Positions 33,705 through 42,982 are shown, numbered from the stretch's first letter. The stretch: 64,000 nt of DNA from Foliimonas ilicis (GCF_039939195.1 NZ_JBDUUH010000007.1:221479-285478), one strand, 5' to 3'. Made by a program: numbers and translations. The notes: generated from the letters alone by a model not told the origin.

Positions 33705-34202
33705 ATGTCCCTTCCAGAAAAAGCCTTTCCCGTCTCCTGGGATCAATTCCACAGGGACGCTCGCGCCCTCGCTTGGCGTCTTGCAGGCGTAAACGGCCAG
33801 TGGAAAGCAATCGTCTGCATTACGCGTGGCGGGCTCGTTCCGGCAGCGATCATTTCGCGTGAACTGGGCATTCGCGTCATCGAATCCGTCTGCGTCGCTT
33901 CCTATCACGACTACACATCGCAGGGTCAGATGCAGGTTTTGAAGGAAATCACACCGGCTTTGCTGACGGACGAAGGCAAGGATGTGCTGATCGTCGACGA
34001 TTTGACCGACACCGGAAAGACCGCTGCAATCGTACGCGCAATGCTACCCAAAGCGCATTTCGCAACCGTTTATGCAAAACCCAAGGGCCGCCCGCTGGTC
34101 GATACTTTCGTGACCGAGGTTTCGCAGGATACCTGGATTTATTTCCCTTGGGATATGGGCTTCACCTATCAGAAGCCGATCGCGGACGACCATCAGGGCT
34201 AG
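33705..34202 (+). CDS. gpt: xanthine-guanine phosphoribosyltransferase
   Basis: 165 residues from MSLPEKAFPVSWDQFHRDARALAW; earlier in-frame starts are not supported. Salvages xanthine and guanine with PRPP. Seen: AIVCITRGGLVPAAIISRELGIR, the flexible loop VASYHDYTSQG, PRPP-binding motif VLIVDDLTDTGKTA, and WIYFPWDMG with the base-binding Trp/Phe. Length and motifs match E. coli Gpt (152 residues). Confidence 0.95.
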   Translation: MSLPEKAFPVSWDQFHRDARALAWRLAGVNGQWKAIVCITRGGLVPAAIISRELGIRVIESVCVASYHDYTSQGQMQVLKEITPALLTDEGKDVLIVDDLTDTGKTAAIVRAMLPKAHFATVYAKPKGRPLVDTFVTEVSQDTWIYFPWDMGFTYQKPIADDHQG

Positions 34203-34381
34203 AAACCCGCCGTCCGACAAACCGATTGCAAAAACTCGCAATCGAAGAAATCATTCCTATATGAGGCGCTGCTGGAGTCGATTCGGTTTCGGCGCGGTTT
34301 TATGAATTTTTTACTTTTATTACACACAATTAACCGTAATAAATGTAAGTCGGCAAATATCCAGAAAGGCACGTCTCGACC

Positions 34382-34873
34382 ATGTTGGCCCCCTACACAG
34401 CACGCAAGCGCATCCATGAACGGATCCGCCGCCTTTTCGGTGGCATGCCTTGCAGGGTGCAGGCGGCGGCTTTGCCTTGGCGGCAGACCGACAAGGGCAT
34501 CGAGATCATGCTGATCACCAGCCGCGGCACCGGTCGCTGGGTCTTGCCCAAGGGCTGGCCGGAAGGCCCGGAGAAACTGCCCGAAGCGGCAGCGCGCGAG
34601 GCTGCGGAAGAAGCTGGCCTTTCGGGTTCGATGGAACATGCACCTGCCGGCAGCTACTTTTACGAAAAAGCGCAATCTTCCGGCGTCGCATGGCGCTGCG
34701 AGGTCCGCGTCTTCCCGATGGAAGTAACCGATGTCGCCTCCAAATGGCCCGAACGCAAAAAGCGGACCCGCCATTGGTTTCTGGTAGAACAGGCAGCAGG
34801 ACTGGTGCGCGAACCTGATTTGGGTGAGCTGATCTACGGTTTTGGCGTCAATCCACGGAAATTCGCGGCCTGA
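34382..34873 (+). CDS. NUDIX hydrolase
   Basis: 163 residues. Perfect Nudix box G-x5-E-x7-REAAEEAGL (GWPEGPE then KLPEAAA) at about residues 59-81. The N-terminal CRVQAAALPWRQTDKGIEIMLITSR and RWVLPKGW pattern is that of the DIPP-like subgroup (diphosphoinositol polyphosphate or diadenosine polyphosphate hydrolases). Substrate cannot be fixed. The 179-base AT-rich region upstream has no gene. Confidence 0.92.
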   Translation: MLAPYTARKRIHERIRRLFGGMPCRVQAAALPWRQTDKGIEIMLITSRGTGRWVLPKGWPEGPEKLPEAAAREAAEEAGLSGSMEHAPAGSYFYEKAQSSGVAWRCEVRVFPMEVTDVASKWPERKKRTRHWFLVEQAAGLVREPDLGELIYGFGVNPRKFAA

Positions 34874-34950
34874 AGCGGTTGTTTTCGGCTTAAGACTTGT
34901 TCCTGACTTGTCGATTGAATAGTGCTCCCGGAACAATCCCGGGATAGCAG

Positions 34951-36483
34951 ATGACCGACACGCCCATTCGCAAGGATACGCTCGACAAGGATCTCGACAA
35001 GCTTGCGCATGTCGAGGAAGCCTCGATCTTTGTCGCACGCTCCCTGATCGCGCCTGGGCTGGCCCTGCTCTTCCTCGCACTGATCGCGATTTTCGCCTCG
35101 ATCTACATGTTCGACGAGCCGCGTGTCGTCATCATTGTGGTGGCCGCCGCCATCGGCGGCTACATGGCGCTGAACATCGGCGCAAACGATGTGGCCAACA
35201 ATGTCGGTCCGGCTGTCGGCGCAAAGGCGCTCACCATGGGCGGCGCACTGCTGATCGCGGCGGTTTTCGAGAGTGCTGGTGCTCTCATTGCCGGTGGCGA
35301 CGTCGTCGATACGATTTCGAGCGGCATCGTATCACCTGCCACCATTGCCGATCCTGAAGTGTTCATAAGGCTGATGCTGGCCGCCCTGATCTCATCGGCG
35401 CTCTGGGTGCATCTTGCGACATGGATCGGCGCTCCGGTCTCAACCACGCACGCAGTCGTCGGCGGCGTTGGCGGCGCAGGCATTGCCGCTGCCGGGGTGT
35501 CGGCGGTGAACTGGTCCTCCATGGCGACAATCGCGTCGAGCTGGGTCATTTCGCCGATACTGGGCGGCGTCATCGCGGCGCTGTTTCTCGCCTTCATCAA
35601 ATCGGCGGTGATCTATCAGGACGACAAGATCGCTGCCGCGCGCCGCTGGATACCGTTGCTGATCGCAGTGATGGCCTCCAGTTTCGCAGCCTATCTTTCG
35701 ATCAAGGGCCTGAAACGCATCATCGATCTGGATACGTTGCACGTCTGGATGGTCGGTATTATCACTTTCGCGATCATATGGCTGGTTTCGAACTATTACG
35801 TTCGCCGTCAATCGGAAGGGCTTGAAAACCGGAACCAATCCCTTCGGCTGCTTTTCCGTATCCCGCTGATCATATCTGCCGCACTGCTTTCCTTTGCACA
35901 TGGCGCGAACGATGTTGCCAATGCGGTCGGCCCCCTCGCCGCGATCGTTCATGCCGTGCAGACGAACGATGCGGACGCCGTCGTTCAGATACCGATTTGG
36001 GTGATGGTGATCGGCGCAGTCGGCATTTCGCTCGGACTGATGCTTTTCGGACCCAAACTGATCCGTATGGTGGGCGAACAGATCACCCGGCTGAATCCGA
36101 TGCGCGCCTTCTGCGTGGCGCTGTCAGCAGCACTTACCGTGATCGTCGCATCCTGGTTCGGCCTGCCGGTAAGCTCCACCCACATTGCAGTCGGCGCGAT
36201 CTTCGGGGTCGGTTTCTTCCGCGAATGGTACACCACGCGCTCCAAGCGCCGGAAATCATACATGGAGCGCAAGGCTGCCCGCTGGCGCGCTGAGCGCGGT
36301 GCGCTGCCCGAGAAGCAGCCTGTCGATGAAGAAGAACAGACCATGTCCGGCGAGGAAATAGTTCGTCGCAAGCTGGTGCGCAGGGCGCATGTCACGACCA
36401 TCGTCGCAGCATGGGTGACGACCGTTCCGGCCTCCGCCGGACTGGCCGCGCTGATTTTTTATGCGATCGGCCTCATGTCCTGA
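34951..36483 (+). CDS. pit: inorganic phosphate transporter, PiT family
   Basis: 510 residues, about ten to twelve transmembrane helices. The two inverted PiT signatures are clear: IGANDVANNVGPAVGAKALT near residue 77 and HGANDVANAVGPLAAIVHA near residue 318, each followed by a GAPVSTTHA or GLPVSSTHIAVGA pore motif. A basic cytoplasmic loop (TRSKRRKSYMERKAARW) lies near the C-terminus. Low-affinity Pi (or metal-phosphate) symport with protons or sodium. Confidence 0.95.
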   Translation: MTDTPIRKDTLDKDLDKLAHVEEASIFVARSLIAPGLALLFLALIAIFASIYMFDEPRVVIIVVAAAIGGYMALNIGANDVANNVGPAVGAKALTMGGALLIAAVFESAGALIAGGDVVDTISSGIVSPATIADPEVFIRLMLAALISSALWVHLATWIGAPVSTTHAVVGGVGGAGIAAAGVSAVNWSSMATIASSWVISPILGGVIAALFLAFIKSAVIYQDDKIAAARRWIPLLIAVMASSFAAYLSIKGLKRIIDLDTLHVWMVGIITFAIIWLVSNYYVRRQSEGLENRNQSLRLLFRIPLIISAALLSFAHGANDVANAVGPLAAIVHAVQTNDADAVVQIPIWVMVIGAVGISLGLMLFGPKLIRMVGEQITRLNPMRAFCVALSAALTVIVASWFGLPVSSTHIAVGAIFGVGFFREWYTTRSKRRKSYMERKAARWRAERGALPEKQPVDEEEQTMSGEEIVRRKLVRRAHVTTIVAAWVTTVPASAGLAALIFYAIGLMS

Positions 36484-36531
36484 TATTTTTTCGGTTTTGC
36501 CAGCCTGTTCAAAAGTCTGGTTTTCTCCCCG

Positions 36532-36540
36532 TTATCCACA
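36532..36540 (+). promoter_or_regulatory. perfect DnaA box upstream of nrdJ
   Basis: TTATCCACA matches the high-affinity DnaA-binding consensus in all nine positions. It is a single site, 545 bases before the nrdJ ATG; no cluster of boxes or AT-rich unwinding element around it, so not an origin. Confidence 0.55.
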
Positions 36541-36796
36541 TAGTCGGCACACAAGATGTTGTGGGTCATAAATTCTACAAAAACGAACCCTTGACGACTC
36601 AGGCCGACTTGCCTTTTATGAACCCGTGCTTGTGTTGAAGGCACTGCCGGAAAAGTTTTGAGCCCGGTGTTTCCAGTCCCCAGTGAGTTTTCTCGCGCAT
36701 TGCGCCTTGGTTGTTCAAACAACCGGGAACGGTCGTTTTTTGCCGTTTTTCAGGGTCTGGCGTGAGAAATGCTGATCTGGAAAAAATGTGTCGTTA

Positions 36797-36844
36797 ACAC
36801 TATATTTAGTGTTGCAGCACATCATTGAATACCACATAAGGTGA
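36797..36844 (+). promoter_or_regulatory. tandem NrdR boxes over the nrdJ promoter
   Basis: Box 1 at 36797-36812 (ACACTATATTTAGTGT) matches the NrdR consensus acaCwAtATaTwgtgt in 15 of 16 positions. A weaker box (ATACCACATAAGGTGA, 10 of 16) starts 32 bases later at 36829, three helical turns, the spacing usual for NrdR pairs. TATATT at 36801-36806 inside box 1 could be the -10 element, so NrdR would block polymerase. Confidence 0.8.
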
Positions 36845-37076
36845 TTACTCGCCTCGGTGAGGACTCACATAAAAGGCGTCAGTACGAGGCTCTGCAAAAG
36901 TCTGGAAATCGCTGGATTTAGCCCCTCCAAGGGCTTTCCAACGGGCGATATCCGGGCTGGCGATAACGGAGCCGGCAGCAATCGTGCGCGCCGGCATGGC
37001 GGACATGGCCTTTATGCGGAATCTACGAGGGATTTCGCGCAAAAGGCGCTATATATAGAACCGAAGGGACAAGACG
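36845..37076 (+). other. long leader of the nrdJ transcript
   Basis: About 230 bases between NrdR boxes and ATG without a supported gene. Hairpins are visible: AGCCC-CTCCAA-GGGCT near 36920 and GCCGGC/GCCGGC arms at 36971-36995. I see no B12-box or other known riboswitch core. GAAGGGA at 37063-37069 is the ribosome site. Confidence 0.45.
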
Positions 37077-40000
37077 ATGCGGATCGAACGGCGTTTCACC
37101 AAAGCAGGCCAGTCTGCTTATGCGGAGATCGAATTCCGCAAGGCAGTGAGTGAAATCAAGAATCCCGATGGCTCGATCGTCTTCCGTCTGGCAGACATCG
37201 ATGTGCCCGCCCAGTTCAGTCAGGTCGCTGCCGACATTCTGGCGCAGAAATATTTCCGCAAGGCCGGTGTGCCTGCGCGTCTGAAGAAGTTCGAGGAGAA
37301 CGACGTTCCCTCCTTCCTCTGGCGCTCTGTTGCCGATGAGGCGGAACTCGAAAAACTGCCGGAAGACGAACGCTACGGCTCCGAGCGCGATGCGCGCCAG
37401 GTTTTCGACCGTCTCGCCGGTACCTGGACCTATTGGGGCTGGAAGGGTGGCTACTTCAATTCCGAAGAAGACGCATCCGCTTTCCGCGACGAGCTCGCCT
37501 ACATGCTGGCAACCCAGCGCGTAGCACCCAATTCCCCGCAATGGTTCAACACCGGTCTACATTGGGCTTACGGCATCGATGGCCCCGGCCAGGGCCATTA
37601 TTATGTCGATCCTTTCACCGGCAAGCTCACCAAGTCGAAATCATCTTACGAGCACCCGCAGCCGCATGCCTGCTTCATCCAGTCCGTCGCCGACGATCTG
37701 GTGAATGAAGGCGGCATCATGGATCTTTGGGTCCGCGAAGCGCGCCTGTTCAAATACGGTTCGGGCACCGGCTCCAACTTCTCGCATCTGCGCGGTGAAG
37801 GCGAAAAGCTTTCCGGCGGCGGACGCTCGTCGGGCCTCATGTCCTTCCTGAAAATCGGTGACCGCGCAGCAGGCGCCATCAAGTCGGGCGGCACGACGCG
37901 CCGCGCCGCCAAGATGGTCGTGGTCGATGCCGACCATCCCGATATCGAAGCCTATATCGACTGGAAGGTGAAGGAAGAGCAGAAGGTTGCGGCCCTCGTC
38001 ACCGGTTCCAAGATCGTCCAGCAGCATCTGACCGCCATCATGAAGGCCTGCGTCAATTGTGAAGGTCAGGACGATGATTGCTTCGATCCGTCGGTGAACA
38101 CGGCGCTGAAGCGCGAAATCAAGGCTGCCAAAAAGAACCAGGTGCCTGAAAACTACGTTAAGCGCGTCATCCAGTTCGCCAAGCAGGGCTACACCAATAT
38201 CGACTTCAAAACCTACGACACGGATTGGGATTCGGAAGCCTATCTCACCGTTTCGGGCCAGAATTCGAACAATTCCGTCTCGCTGAAGGACGACTTCCTG
38301 CGCGCTGTGGAAAATGACGGCGACTGGCACCTGACCGCCCGCAAGGACGGCAAGGTCATGAAGACGCTGAAGGCACGCGATCTTTGGGAAAAGATCGGTT
38401 ACGCCGCATGGGCATCTGCCGATCCGGGCCTGCACTTCAACACGACGATGAACGACTGGCACACGTCGCCAGCCGCTGGCGACATCCGCGCATCGAACCC
38501 GTGCTCGGAATACATGTTCCTTGACGATACGGCGTGCAACCTCGCCTCTATCAACCTCCTGACATATCGAAATCAGGATGGCTCGATTGACATCAACCGT
38601 TACGAACACACCGTCCGCCTGTGGACGATCGTGCTCGAAATCTCGGTGATGATGGCGCAGTTCCCGTCGAAGGAAATCGCCCGTCTCTCGTACGAATATC
38701 GCACGCTCGGCCTCGGCTATGCCAATATCGGCGGCCTGCTGATGACGTCCGGCATTCCTTATGACTCCGCTGAAGGCCGTGGCATCTGCGCCAGCCTGAC
38801 TGCGATCATGACCGGCATTTCCTATGCAACGTCCGCCGAAATGGCAGGCGAGCTTGGCGCTTTCCCGGATTACGAGCGCAACTCCGCCAACATGCTGCGC
38901 GTCATGCGCAACCATCGCCGCGCGGCCTACGGCCAGAGCGAGGGCTACGAAAAGCTCGCGGTCAATCCCGTGCCGCTGGTCGCTTCCGATTTGAAGCATC
39001 CAGAACTCGTAGAGCATGCGAAAGCTGCGTGGGACCGAGCCATCGAACTCGGCGAAAAGCACGGCTACCGCAACGCCCAGTCCACCGTCATCGCGCCGAC
39101 CGGCACGATCGGCCTTGTCATGGATTGCGACACGACCGGCATCGAGCCCGACTTCGCTCTGGTGAAGTTCAAGAAGCTGGCAGGCGGTGGTTATTTCAAG
39201 ATCATCAACGGTGCGGTTCCTGAAGCGCTCCGTACGCTCGGCTACACCGAGAGCCAGATCGCCGAAATCGAAGCTTACGCAGTCGGCCACGGCAATCTCA
39301 ACCAGGCACCCGGCATCAACCCCGGCTCGCTGAAAGCCAAGGGCTTCACCGACGAGAAGATCGCAACGCTGAACACCGCACTGAAAAGCGCCTTCGACAT
39401 CAAGTTCGTCTTCAACAAATGGACGATCGGCGAAGATTTCGCGAAGGACGTGCTGGGCTTCACCGACGAGCAGCTCAATGACTTCTCTTTCGAGATGCTG
39501 CCTGCCCTTGGCTTCTCGAAAAAGGAAATCGAAGCGGCAAACATCCATGTTTGCGGCGCGATGACGCTGGAAGGCGCGCCTTTCCTCAAGGACGAGCACC
39601 TGCCCGTCTTCGATTGCGCCAATCCATGCGGCAAGATCGGCAAGCGCTACCTCTCGGTCGAGAGCCACATCCGCATGATGGCTGCCGCGCAGCCCTTCAT
39701 TTCGGGTGCGATCTCGAAAACCATCAACATGCCGAACGAAGCGACCGTCGAGGATTGCAAGGAAGCCTACATGCTTTCCTGGAAGCTGGCGCTCAAGGCC
39801 AACGCGCTTTATCGCGATGGTTCGAAGCTCTCCCAGCCGCTCAACGCCTCGCTTCTGTCGGATGACGATGAAGACGCCGACGACATGATCGAAGAGCTGA
39901 TCGCCGCACCAAATGCGCAAAAGGCTGCGATGGTCACGGAAAAGATCGTCGAGCGCATCATCGAGAAGGTCGTGCGCGACCGCGAGAAACTGCCGAACCG

Positions 40001-40880
40001 CCGCAAGGGCTACACCCAGAAGGCAGTCGTCGGTGGCCACAAGGTCTATCTGCGCACCGGCGAATTCGACGATGGCCGCATCGGCGAAATCTTCATCGAC
40101 ATGCACAAGGAAGGCGCTGCTTTCCGTGCGATGATGAACAACTTCGCCATCGCGATCTCGCTTGGCCTGCAATATGGCGTGCCGCTGGAAGAATATGTGG
40201 AAGCGTTCACCTTCACCAAATTCGAACCGGCCGGTATGGTCATCGGCAACGATGCGATCAAGAACGCGACGTCGATCCTCGACTACGTGTTCCGCGAACT
40301 AGCCGTCTCCTATCTCGGCCGCAACGACCTCGCCCATGTCGACACGTCGGACTTTTCGAACACCGCACTTGGACGCGGCATTTCGGAAGGCCGGGCGCAG
40401 GCCTTCTCCAAGGGCCTGACCCGCGGCGCACCACTGAAAGTAGTATCCGGTGCCAGCAACGAGCCAAAAGGGTTTGGGGGTTCGAGCCCGTCCGGGACCA
40501 CCACCCCGGTAAAAGCCGCTCCGACCGCCTATTCCGGCTCGAATGTGCGTTCGATCTCCACAGGCGGAACGGTAACGGCACTCAAGCCGGTCGTTTCCGA
40601 ACTGGTCGAAGAGGCAACGGCGTTCAAGCGCGACTATGAAGAACGCGCCAAGGAAGTGGCCAATGATGAAGGCGTCGCTGAAACCGCATCCGCCCTCTTC
40701 ACCGACGCTGCTGCCAAGGAAGTCACAGACGCCAAGGCGCTCGCCGCCGACCGCCGGGCAAAATCGCTGATGCAAGGCTATACGGGCAACTCCTGCTCGG
40801 AATGCCAGAACTTCACGATGGTCCGAAACGGCACCTGCGAGAAATGCGATACGTGCGGAAGCACGAGTGGTTGCAGCTAA
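37077..40880 (+). CDS. nrdJ: adenosylcobalamin-dependent (class II) ribonucleoside-diphosphate reductase
   Basis: 1267 residues, the long alphaproteobacterial form. Reduces ribonucleotides to deoxyribonucleotides with a radical from coenzyme B12. Seen: N-terminal region with NSPQWFNTGLHWAYG, KYGSGTGSNFSHLRG, the large catalytic barrel with SNPCSEYMFLDDTACNLASINL, QSTVIAPTGTIGLVMDCDT, a long insertion rich in acidic residues (DDDEDADDMIEEL), the TSCPD-like region (residues about 985-1090), and a C-terminal Cys cluster CSECQNF...CEKCDTCGS that relays electrons. NrdR boxes upstream and a terminator downstream. A tRNA-like 33-base segment is embedded near residue 1132. Confidence 0.97.
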   Translation: MRIERRFTKAGQSAYAEIEFRKAVSEIKNPDGSIVFRLADIDVPAQFSQVAADILAQKYFRKAGVPARLKKFEENDVPSFLWRSVADEAELEKLPEDERYGSERDARQVFDRLAGTWTYWGWKGGYFNSEEDASAFRDELAYMLATQRVAPNSPQWFNTGLHWAYGIDGPGQGHYYVDPFTGKLTKSKSSYEHPQPHACFIQSVADDLVNEGGIMDLWVREARLFKYGSGTGSNFSHLRGEGEKLSGGGRSSGLMSFLKIGDRAAGAIKSGGTTRRAAKMVVVDADHPDIEAYIDWKVKEEQKVAALVTGSKIVQQHLTAIMKACVNCEGQDDDCFDPSVNTALKREIKAAKKNQVPENYVKRVIQFAKQGYTNIDFKTYDTDWDSEAYLTVSGQNSNNSVSLKDDFLRAVENDGDWHLTARKDGKVMKTLKARDLWEKIGYAAWASADPGLHFNTTMNDWHTSPAAGDIRASNPCSEYMFLDDTACNLASINLLTYRNQDGSIDINRYEHTVRLWTIVLEISVMMAQFPSKEIARLSYEYRTLGLGYANIGGLLMTSGIPYDSAEGRGICASLTAIMTGISYATSAEMAGELGAFPDYERNSANMLRVMRNHRRAAYGQSEGYEKLAVNPVPLVASDLKHPELVEHAKAAWDRAIELGEKHGYRNAQSTVIAPTGTIGLVMDCDTTGIEPDFALVKFKKLAGGGYFKIINGAVPEALRTLGYTESQIAEIEAYAVGHGNLNQAPGINPGSLKAKGFTDEKIATLNTALKSAFDIKFVFNKWTIGEDFAKDVLGFTDEQLNDFSFEMLPALGFSKKEIEAANIHVCGAMTLEGAPFLKDEHLPVFDCANPCGKIGKRYLSVESHIRMMAAAQPFISGAISKTINMPNEATVEDCKEAYMLSWKLALKANALYRDGSKLSQPLNASLLSDDDEDADDMIEELIAAPNAQKAAMVTEKIVERIIEKVVRDREKLPNRRKGYTQKAVVGGHKVYLRTGEFDDGRIGEIFIDMHKEGAAFRAMMNNFAIAISLGLQYGVPLEEYVEAFTFTKFEPAGMVIGNDAIKNATSILDYVFRELAVSYLGRNDLAHVDTSDFSNTALGRGISEGRAQAFSKGLTRGAPLKVVSGASNEPKGFGGSSPSGTTTPVKAAPTAYSGSNVRSISTGGTVTALKPVVSELVEEATAFKRDYEERAKEVANDEGVAETASALFTDAAAKEVTDAKALAADRRAKSLMQGYTGNSCSECQNFTMVRNGTCEKCDTCGSTSGCS

Positions 40881-40960
40881 GGCATTGACCGTCTGATCGG
40901 CATATCAGTTACCCTATAGTTTTGCCCAAAGCACCCAAAGTATGGCTCAAATGAATAAAG

Positions 40961-40992
40961 CGGCTCGCCATCGGCGGGCCGTTTCTCTTTTC
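40961..40992 (+). terminator. terminator of nrdJ
   Basis: CGGCTCGCC, loop ATC, GGCGGGCCG (one G-U pair) followed by TTTCTCTTTTC, 80 bases after the stop. Confidence 0.85.
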
Positions 40993-41269
40993 AGACCCAC
41001 AACATGCTCAGGCGGTGGCAGACCAGTAGTTCCACAGCCGGAACGTCTCTGAAATCGTTTTATATATGTTGGTACTCACATTCCATGCATTCTCGGCGTA
41101 GCGGCTTCCTCAGGTCATATATTGCAAATGCAAGTTGGTGGCATTTGCGCCAAAGGGGCGGACAATCGAGAGTAAGGTCCATATAGGCCTCGGAAATTAC
41201 CATCAGCATCCTAATTGACGAATGCGCATCCCATGCCAAAAGTACAGATGGCTAACGGCAGGGGGATAT
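40993..41269. other. spacer at the left edge of the accessory gene
   Basis: AT-richer than the flanking core genes. No supported gene, no attachment site or transposase remnant recognised. Must contain the promoter of the Schlafen-like gene. Confidence 0.4.
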
Positions 41270-42805
41270 ATGGGAAAGCGCAGTATAACAGATGAAGAAA
41301 TCGGCCTGATCAAAGCGATGCTATCGCGTCGAATGAAAAATCGAGATATTCAATTCTATTTTAATCGACAAGAAAGGCCGGTCAATTCAGGGCGCATATC
41401 TCAGATAGGAGGTCGGACTTATGGCTCAGAGGTTCCTACGGCCTCAGATGATGCACTTAGTCAGTTTTTGGCCGACTTTACTCCGGCAGAGGTCGGAGCG
41501 ATCCGTGAATCAGCAGCACCAAACGCCGAGCCTACAATTGGCGAAGTAGCTTTATCACTGTTTGAACAGAAAAATGGAGGCTGGTTTTTGGTCCACCATG
41601 AGGGCGAAGAGACCGAGTGCAAGGAAACTTTTTGCCTAAAACCAGAAGGACGCTTTGCCGATCCGCTCAGATCGATAGCAGGGTTGGCGAATAACAAAGG
41701 AGGGTACCTATTTTTCGGTGTTCGGGAACAGCAAGATAAAACCCTGAAGGTAACAGGGTTACGTGATGAGACGTTTGCTGAAACTGATCCCGCAGACATT
41801 AATCGCTGTTTAGCTGGTGCATTGGCACCCGTGCCAAAATTCACAAAATTCATCTTAGATTTTGATGGACCGCTTGTAGGCGTCATCCATGTTGAAAAGC
41901 ACGAGCATCCCCCCATCATTGCTGTAAAGAACGTCAATACTGAAGTTAAAGAAGGAGGAATATACTATCGTTATGTCGGCGAGACACGCGTCGCAAAGCC
42001 TGCTGAAATAAATCTCATAATTGCCAAGAGGGAACAGAGGGCGGTAGCGGAGTTTGCGCGCCGGATGTCACGAGTTGCGATCGGTTCTGCAGCAACGCTC
42101 GATTTGGATACGGGAAAGGTCGACGGAAGGTCGGGAAACTTATTTATCGGAGAAGAGCTATTACCCAAGTTACAGTTTATCCGGGAAGGGGAATTCAGTG
42201 AGCAAAAGGGCACGCCTACGCTCAAATTGATAGGCGATGTCTCTCCCGTGTCGGTTGGCCCCGAACGAAAAGTCCGCCACAATGTAACAAACGAAGCGGT
42301 TCTCATGAATTTTCTCAAGCAGGAACGTGTTGAGCATCCGCTGCAATATCTACTGCATTCCGCTCATACAGGTCGCAAATGGCTGCCCCTCTTCTATTAC
42401 GCTCATAGCTCCGGCTTGCCGCTGGACAATGTCGTCAAGACTTTGAAATCGGAAGCTGCGACTCATAAAAATACATTAGAAAGCGCCATTTCCCGCTTGC
42501 AGAGCGGCAACCCATCGGCCTTTCAAACTCCAACGGGCAGAGCGAGGATTGCTAATGAAGAGACATTGAATGGGACATTGAATGCCCCTGTGGATACACA
42601 GGAAGTTACGGCCTTGGCGTTGGGCATTCAAGGACTGAAAAACGGAAGTGTTATCGATTTTGATTGGCTGAAAACGATACTGCAGTCAGCTTACAGGCTC
42701 ACTGAGGGAGATAGCCCCAGGGTAACGAATGCTCGAAGTCAGGTTTACCGGGCAGCATGCAGGCTGGACGAAATGCAGTATGAGGCAATGGCAAGACGCC
42801 TTTGA
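41270..42805 (+). CDS. AlbA_2 (Schlafen-like) putative DNA/RNA-binding protein, accessory
   Basis: 511 residues from MGKRSITDEEIGLIKAML, preceded by AGGGGGA six bases ahead. Residues 1-50 form a helix-turn-helix-like module found in rhizobial proteins (NRDIQFYFNRQERPVNSGRISQI). Residues 115-260 carry the AlbA_2/Schlafen domain (PF04326): ETECKETFCL, SIAGLANNKGGYLFFGV, GVIHVEKHEHPPIIA, YYRYVGETRVA. The rest is helical and unassigned. Base use is visibly AT-richer (many TTA, ATA, AAA codons) than neighbours, a sign of transfer. Schlafen-type domains occur in regulators, nucleases and phage-defence proteins; which applies here is unknown. Confidence 0.8.
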   Translation: MGKRSITDEEIGLIKAMLSRRMKNRDIQFYFNRQERPVNSGRISQIGGRTYGSEVPTASDDALSQFLADFTPAEVGAIRESAAPNAEPTIGEVALSLFEQKNGGWFLVHHEGEETECKETFCLKPEGRFADPLRSIAGLANNKGGYLFFGVREQQDKTLKVTGLRDETFAETDPADINRCLAGALAPVPKFTKFILDFDGPLVGVIHVEKHEHPPIIAVKNVNTEVKEGGIYYRYVGETRVAKPAEINLIIAKREQRAVAEFARRMSRVAIGSAATLDLDTGKVDGRSGNLFIGEELLPKLQFIREGEFSEQKGTPTLKLIGDVSPVSVGPERKVRHNVTNEAVLMNFLKQERVEHPLQYLLHSAHTGRKWLPLFYYAHSSGLPLDNVVKTLKSEAATHKNTLESAISRLQSGNPSAFQTPTGRARIANEETLNGTLNAPVDTQEVTALALGIQGLKNGSVIDFDWLKTILQSAYRLTEGDSPRVTNARSQVYRAACRLDEMQYEAMARRL

Positions 42806-42950
42806 CATGTCGACAATCTAGATTTGCTGCAATAAGCCATCGACATCTACGTATCTTTCGGTGTTGGCCTGCTCCGTAGATCTTCTTTCTACTGGAATGA
42901 GTTGACGATTTCCTCCGGAGAAAGATCTTAGGCCTTCCATTTTGATCGAG

Positions 42951-42982
42951 AAAAGGCGCTCCGAAAAGGGCGCCTTTTATTT
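42951..42982. terminator. bidirectional terminator-like hairpin
   Basis: AAAAGGCGC, 10-base loop, GCGCCTTTT then ATTTTAT. Perfect 9-bp arms with A and T flanks. Probably ends the Schlafen-like transcript (145 bases after its stop) and any minus-strand transcript. Confidence 0.75.

Noticed and set aside
36532..36540. Replication origin at the DnaA box
   Set aside because: Only one box and no unwinding element or parA/repC/hemE-type neighbours.
37046..37061. Second perfect NrdR core CTATATATAG near the ribosome site
   Set aside because: Only the 10-base core fits; outer positions fail (11 of 16) and the distance to box 1 (249 bases) is not a usual NrdR spacing.
36484..37076. B12 riboswitch upstream of nrdJ
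   Set aside because: No B12-box or core helices visible; also B12 riboswitches normally repress B12-independent enzymes and uptake genes, not nrdJ.
37641..40172. 843-codon open frame antisense to nrdJ, and other long antisense frames (4419-5582, 22464-24071, 44833-46614, 55199-56479, 59002-60195)
   Set aside because: They are mirror frames of well-conserved genes in GC-rich DNA, with Arg/His/Ala-rich translations and no ribosome site or recognisable domain.
41004..41186. 60-codon plus-strand frame before the Schlafen-like gene
   Set aside because: Ser/Arg-rich translation without ribosome site or conservation signs.
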